Source: Glomus cerebriforme
Lineage: Eukaryota; Glomeromycota; Glomeromycetes; Glomerales; Glomeraceae
Assembly: GCA_003550305.1 (NCBI GenBank)
Contig: QKYT01000029.1
Location: 48,191 to 112,190 of the forward strand
Reading direction: 5' to 3'
Length of the DNA: 64,000 nt
Below are positions 58,796 to 64,000 of this stretch, one piece after another. The position numbers and the translations under genes are program-made. How positions within the stretch are numbered: position 1 is the stretch's first letter; the number at the start of each line of letters is the position of its first letter. The notes under the pieces were generated by a model. The model worked only from the letters and a program-made list of their open reading frames with translations, did not search any database and had not been told where the DNA came from.

Positions 58796-60883
58796 ATACT
58801 TTAGTTACTATTTGTAATATTGCTTTAATTTTATATAATGCTTAATTTCATTTTATTATTACTATAATAATGGTTTAATTTTGTAATAATATTTAATTTA
58901 TGATATTACTTTAATTTTATAATGCTGCTTAATTCTGTAATGGTACTTTAATTCTAGTTCTCTTTATCTTTATTATCATAAACTTTTATTTTTATTTTTA
59001 TTTTTTATTTATTGTTATTATTATTTATTTTATATATAATAAAAAATATGTACAATTTGTTATTTAAGAAATGATTGTGATAAATAAAATAAATAAAAAA
59101 TTAGCCAATAAAATTATTTGTAAATTATAATAAAAAATGCATATTTTAAAATTTGTAGTAATATATTTATTTGGTTAAAATCATATAATCTAGAAGGTGT
59201 ATTATAACACAAGAACATATATTTATTTTTTAATTTTTAAAATATATAATTATTATTAAACTAATTAATCACATTAAAATTTGAAAATATTTAATTAAAA
59301 ATTTTATAAAAAAAAATGAAAAAATCAAATTTTTATGTTTTCTCAGAAATTATTTAAATAATAACTCTTCTAACCATAGAAAAACTTTTTTTATTCACAA
59401 ATTTACATATATTAATAATGTTTATAATATAATTAGGTTAATATATTTATTAAAAATTCAAATAAAGTAAAAGAATTTCATGTGCAATAACAATTACTGC
59501 CTATAAAAAAATTTAAAAATGAATAAATATTATAAATTTTATTTTTAAAATAAATATTCTATAAAAAATTGTTTATTGTTTTAAAATAAAGTATCTTATA
59601 TTAAAGGTAAAAATAAAAAAAAAATATAAAATTAAAACTAATTTCAAATACTGTATATAATATATACAGTATATAAAAACAAATAAATATAGTAATTTTT
59701 AACCAATAAAATTTAGTAATATAATTTACTATATATATAATATATAGCAAAATAAAATTCTTTATTTTTAATAAAAGTAAAAATTTATATAATTATAATT
59801 AGATATTTAATATCAGATATATAAATTTAAGTAATTTATACAATTTATAAAACTGTTTTTAATAATAAAATTTATTATATATATTTTAATAAATTAGATA
59901 AAATGTAAATTTTTATATTTCAAAAGATATACTAAGCAAATTTATTAAAATCAAATTATTTTAATAAAATTTTTCTGTTATTTTTATTCAATACTAAAGT
60001 TATTTTTTTTTTTTGAAAACTTAAATCTAAAAATAAAAAGCATTTATTTGAAGTTTTAGAATTTAATTCCTAAGAATACTTTCTTGTGATTTCAAGATTT
60101 CTAAAGAATATAAGGAATCTTATGTTTCTAAATATAAAAAAAACAAAAATTCTTTAAAGTGAAAGGGATAGGTTTACTTATGATAAAGCGTAAATTATTT
60201 ATTTTCTACGTGCATAAAAATCCCGGGCAAAATAGTAAATTAAAACAAACCCTTTTTTTATATAAAAAAAACTATTGCTTATGGAATGTTAAAATAATCG
60301 TGAAAAAAAAAAATTCAAAAAAAAAACTTGATTTTAGGTTTTATAATAGTACATTTGTATCACAATAATAAACATCCAAATTTGTATTATATACAAATAT
60401 TTCCGAACACGAAAAAAAACTGGACCAACAAGCAAGACACATGTGATTATAAATATATTACCCCATATTCACTATTTTTCAGTAACCTAAAAGCAAAGCC
60501 CTTTCTAAATAATAAATGTTAATCTCTTTGATCCTTTTTCCTCCTCGATTTTTTCTAGATAAATTATTAAATTATTATAATCTTAGTTAGGACAATTAGA
60601 ACTTTAGGATGTTAAAAACATTAATATTAAATCACTATAAAATCAATAAAAACAATTATTTAAAATCATTCTTATCTTTGTAATGTTTAGTGATGTTTTT
60701 TTTGGATTAAATCTCTTTTTTTCGACGTTTATCCGATGCTCAGTTACAAAAAAAAAATTTACCCCCGCAGTAAATTAAATAATTCCCCGTCTCAACCGAA
60801 AATAGTTCGTTTAACATCCACCACTCAATCATCGTCATGATCAGGTTTATTTATTTATTTTTATTTTTACTTTGATTATTTTG

Positions 60884-60924
<41 letters not shown>
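58796..60924. other. Extremely AT-rich region, no gene seen
   Basis: Almost only A and T until about 60050, then mixed; no supported exon. It ends in a poly-T run against the assembly gap. Part may be the promoter and 5' leader of the forkhead gene. Confidence 0.5.
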
Positions 60925-60944
60925 NNNNNNNNNNNNNNNNNNNN
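60925..60944. other. Assembly gap (20 Ns)
   Basis: Twenty consecutive Ns inside a T/A homopolymer. Real size unknown. Confidence 0.95.
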
Positions 60945-61089
60945 ATAAAAAAAAAAAAATTAAGAAAAAGAGAATCACTTTCCGTGGCGTTGAATGTTTT
61001 ATTATTATTATTATTATTGTTAAACCTTAATTTTTTTTTGTTTTAAGCGAATATCCTCCCCATTGTACGTAAAGATAATAATCCAAGAA

Positions 61090-62936
<1,847 letters not shown>

Positions 62937-64000
62937 ATAATTATGCAAAATAGAATTAAAGGAGTCTGGCACTTAAAAAAAATATATATATATTATAAAG
63001 AAGATTTAGCAAAAGATTTAGGAATAGAGTCAAAAGTATTATTATTTTCAATTTACCTTTTTTTACGCGTCGTTATTAAATAATCATCTTCGGATTCAAA
63101 CTTTTTTGGATTTTGATCATACATAAACATACAGAGTAGAAGAAAGAATAGAATGGATCGTTGATTGAAGAGAATATATGGATAGAATATCTTTGAAATT
63201 GGATGAATTTTTAAAAAAATAATTGATTTATTGATCTTTTTTTTTTTAAAAAAAAAAATAAAATAAAAATAAAAATAGTCATTGTATTTATTATATGTAT
63301 AATTTAAATTATTTAAAAATTAAAAATAGTTTATAGTAATTATAATAGAACAATGATTGTTCTCATTTATCTAAATATCTGATAAAAGTAATTTGACATT
63401 TGACATTTTTTTATGTAAGAATCTTAAATTGGATTAATTAATTTTATATTAGTATACAGAATTAAGTTAGGTGACAAATAATGAAATCAAGTAGTAACAC
63501 GATTTATAATTCGTTATAAATAAAATATTTAGGAATCCCTGAATATAATAATAATGTTATAGTATTATTTAGTATTAATTAATTTCTCTTATTGAAACTA
63601 AATATGTTGAAATTACTTTAAACAATTGTAATAGATTAATATTTGTATTAACATTAATATTATAATTAATAAGAACATATTGAGAATATTTTTTTTTTCT
63701 TTTGTGCAATGGAGATCAGTTAGAAAAGTGAATGTGATTATGTGATAATGTTGAAAAATATATTGTTAAACAATACAATTAATGAAGAAAACGTTCTTTG
63801 TAATATTTTGTTAGTCATATGAACCATGAAAAAAACTTAAAAAAAGAAATCTTACGATAATCAGACAAAAAAAAAATGTCTCACGTACAAGCTAAATTAG
63901 TTATCTGTTTGTACCAAGAGGGTTTAGCAAAAAAGACAAGATTCGGGATGAAGATTATTTGAATGACAGTAATCATCTTCACAATATTATTTCGTAAAAA
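62937..64000. other. 3' flank of the forkhead gene, no gene seen
   Basis: AT-rich, with a T11A11 palindrome at about 63237-63258. No exon supported to the window edge. Confidence 0.5.

Overview
This is a very AT-rich eukaryotic nuclear window. Genes are split by many short introns (about 55-100 nt, GT-AG, CTAAC/TACTAAT-like branch sites, TTTAG/TATAG acceptors). The gene set (two-NZF VPS36, PKA regulatory subunit, FHA-forkhead factor, TFIIIC triple-barrel protein) is fungal. Low GC, dense decayed transposons and short-intron housekeeping genes together suggest an early-diverging fungus such as an arbuscular mycorrhizal Rhizophagus; that assignment is inference. A 20-N assembly gap lies at 60925-60944 and single Ns are scattered elsewhere.

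Layout. 1-11.1 kb is repeat territory: a tandem array of intron-like units at the left edge, several TIR elements/MITEs, a ~125-bp satellite and decayed transposon genes. 11.5-45.4 kb is a compact housekeeping island: a conserved hypothetical protein (-), an SRA1-domain protein (-), cohesin SMC1 (-, 26 exons), RPS5/uS7 (+), prenylcysteine oxidase (-), a PPR protein (+), proteasome RPN11 (+), a vezatin/Inp2-like protein (+), 5-formyl-THF cyclo-ligase (-), RPL8/eL8 (+), a Yippee protein (+), ESCRT-II VPS36 (+), a TFIIIC tau55-like protein (-), PKA regulatory subunit (+), a possible tiny gene (-) and a short Cdt1-like protein (-). 45.4-60.9 kb is again transposon-rich, with a 3.9-kb MULE (long TIRs containing tRNA-like sequence, FAR1-type transposase pseudogene, embedded Tc1 fragment), a second MULE remnant, a decayed multi-exon gene and a second intron-like tandem array. 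After the gap comes a complete FHA-forkhead gene (+), then AT-rich DNA.

The exon models were built by hand. For every complete gene the summed exon lengths are a multiple of three and the joined protein continues family motifs across junctions, so these models are well supported, though transcripts were not available.

Most notable: (1) two unrelated tandem arrays whose every unit looks like a spliceosomal intron plus a 22-35 nt mini-exon; (2) a probable U12-type AT-AC intron in VPS36; (3) tRNA-derived sequence inside long MULE TIRs; (4) a short Cdt1-like protein that appears to keep only a PIP-degron-like N-terminus and the C-terminal domain.
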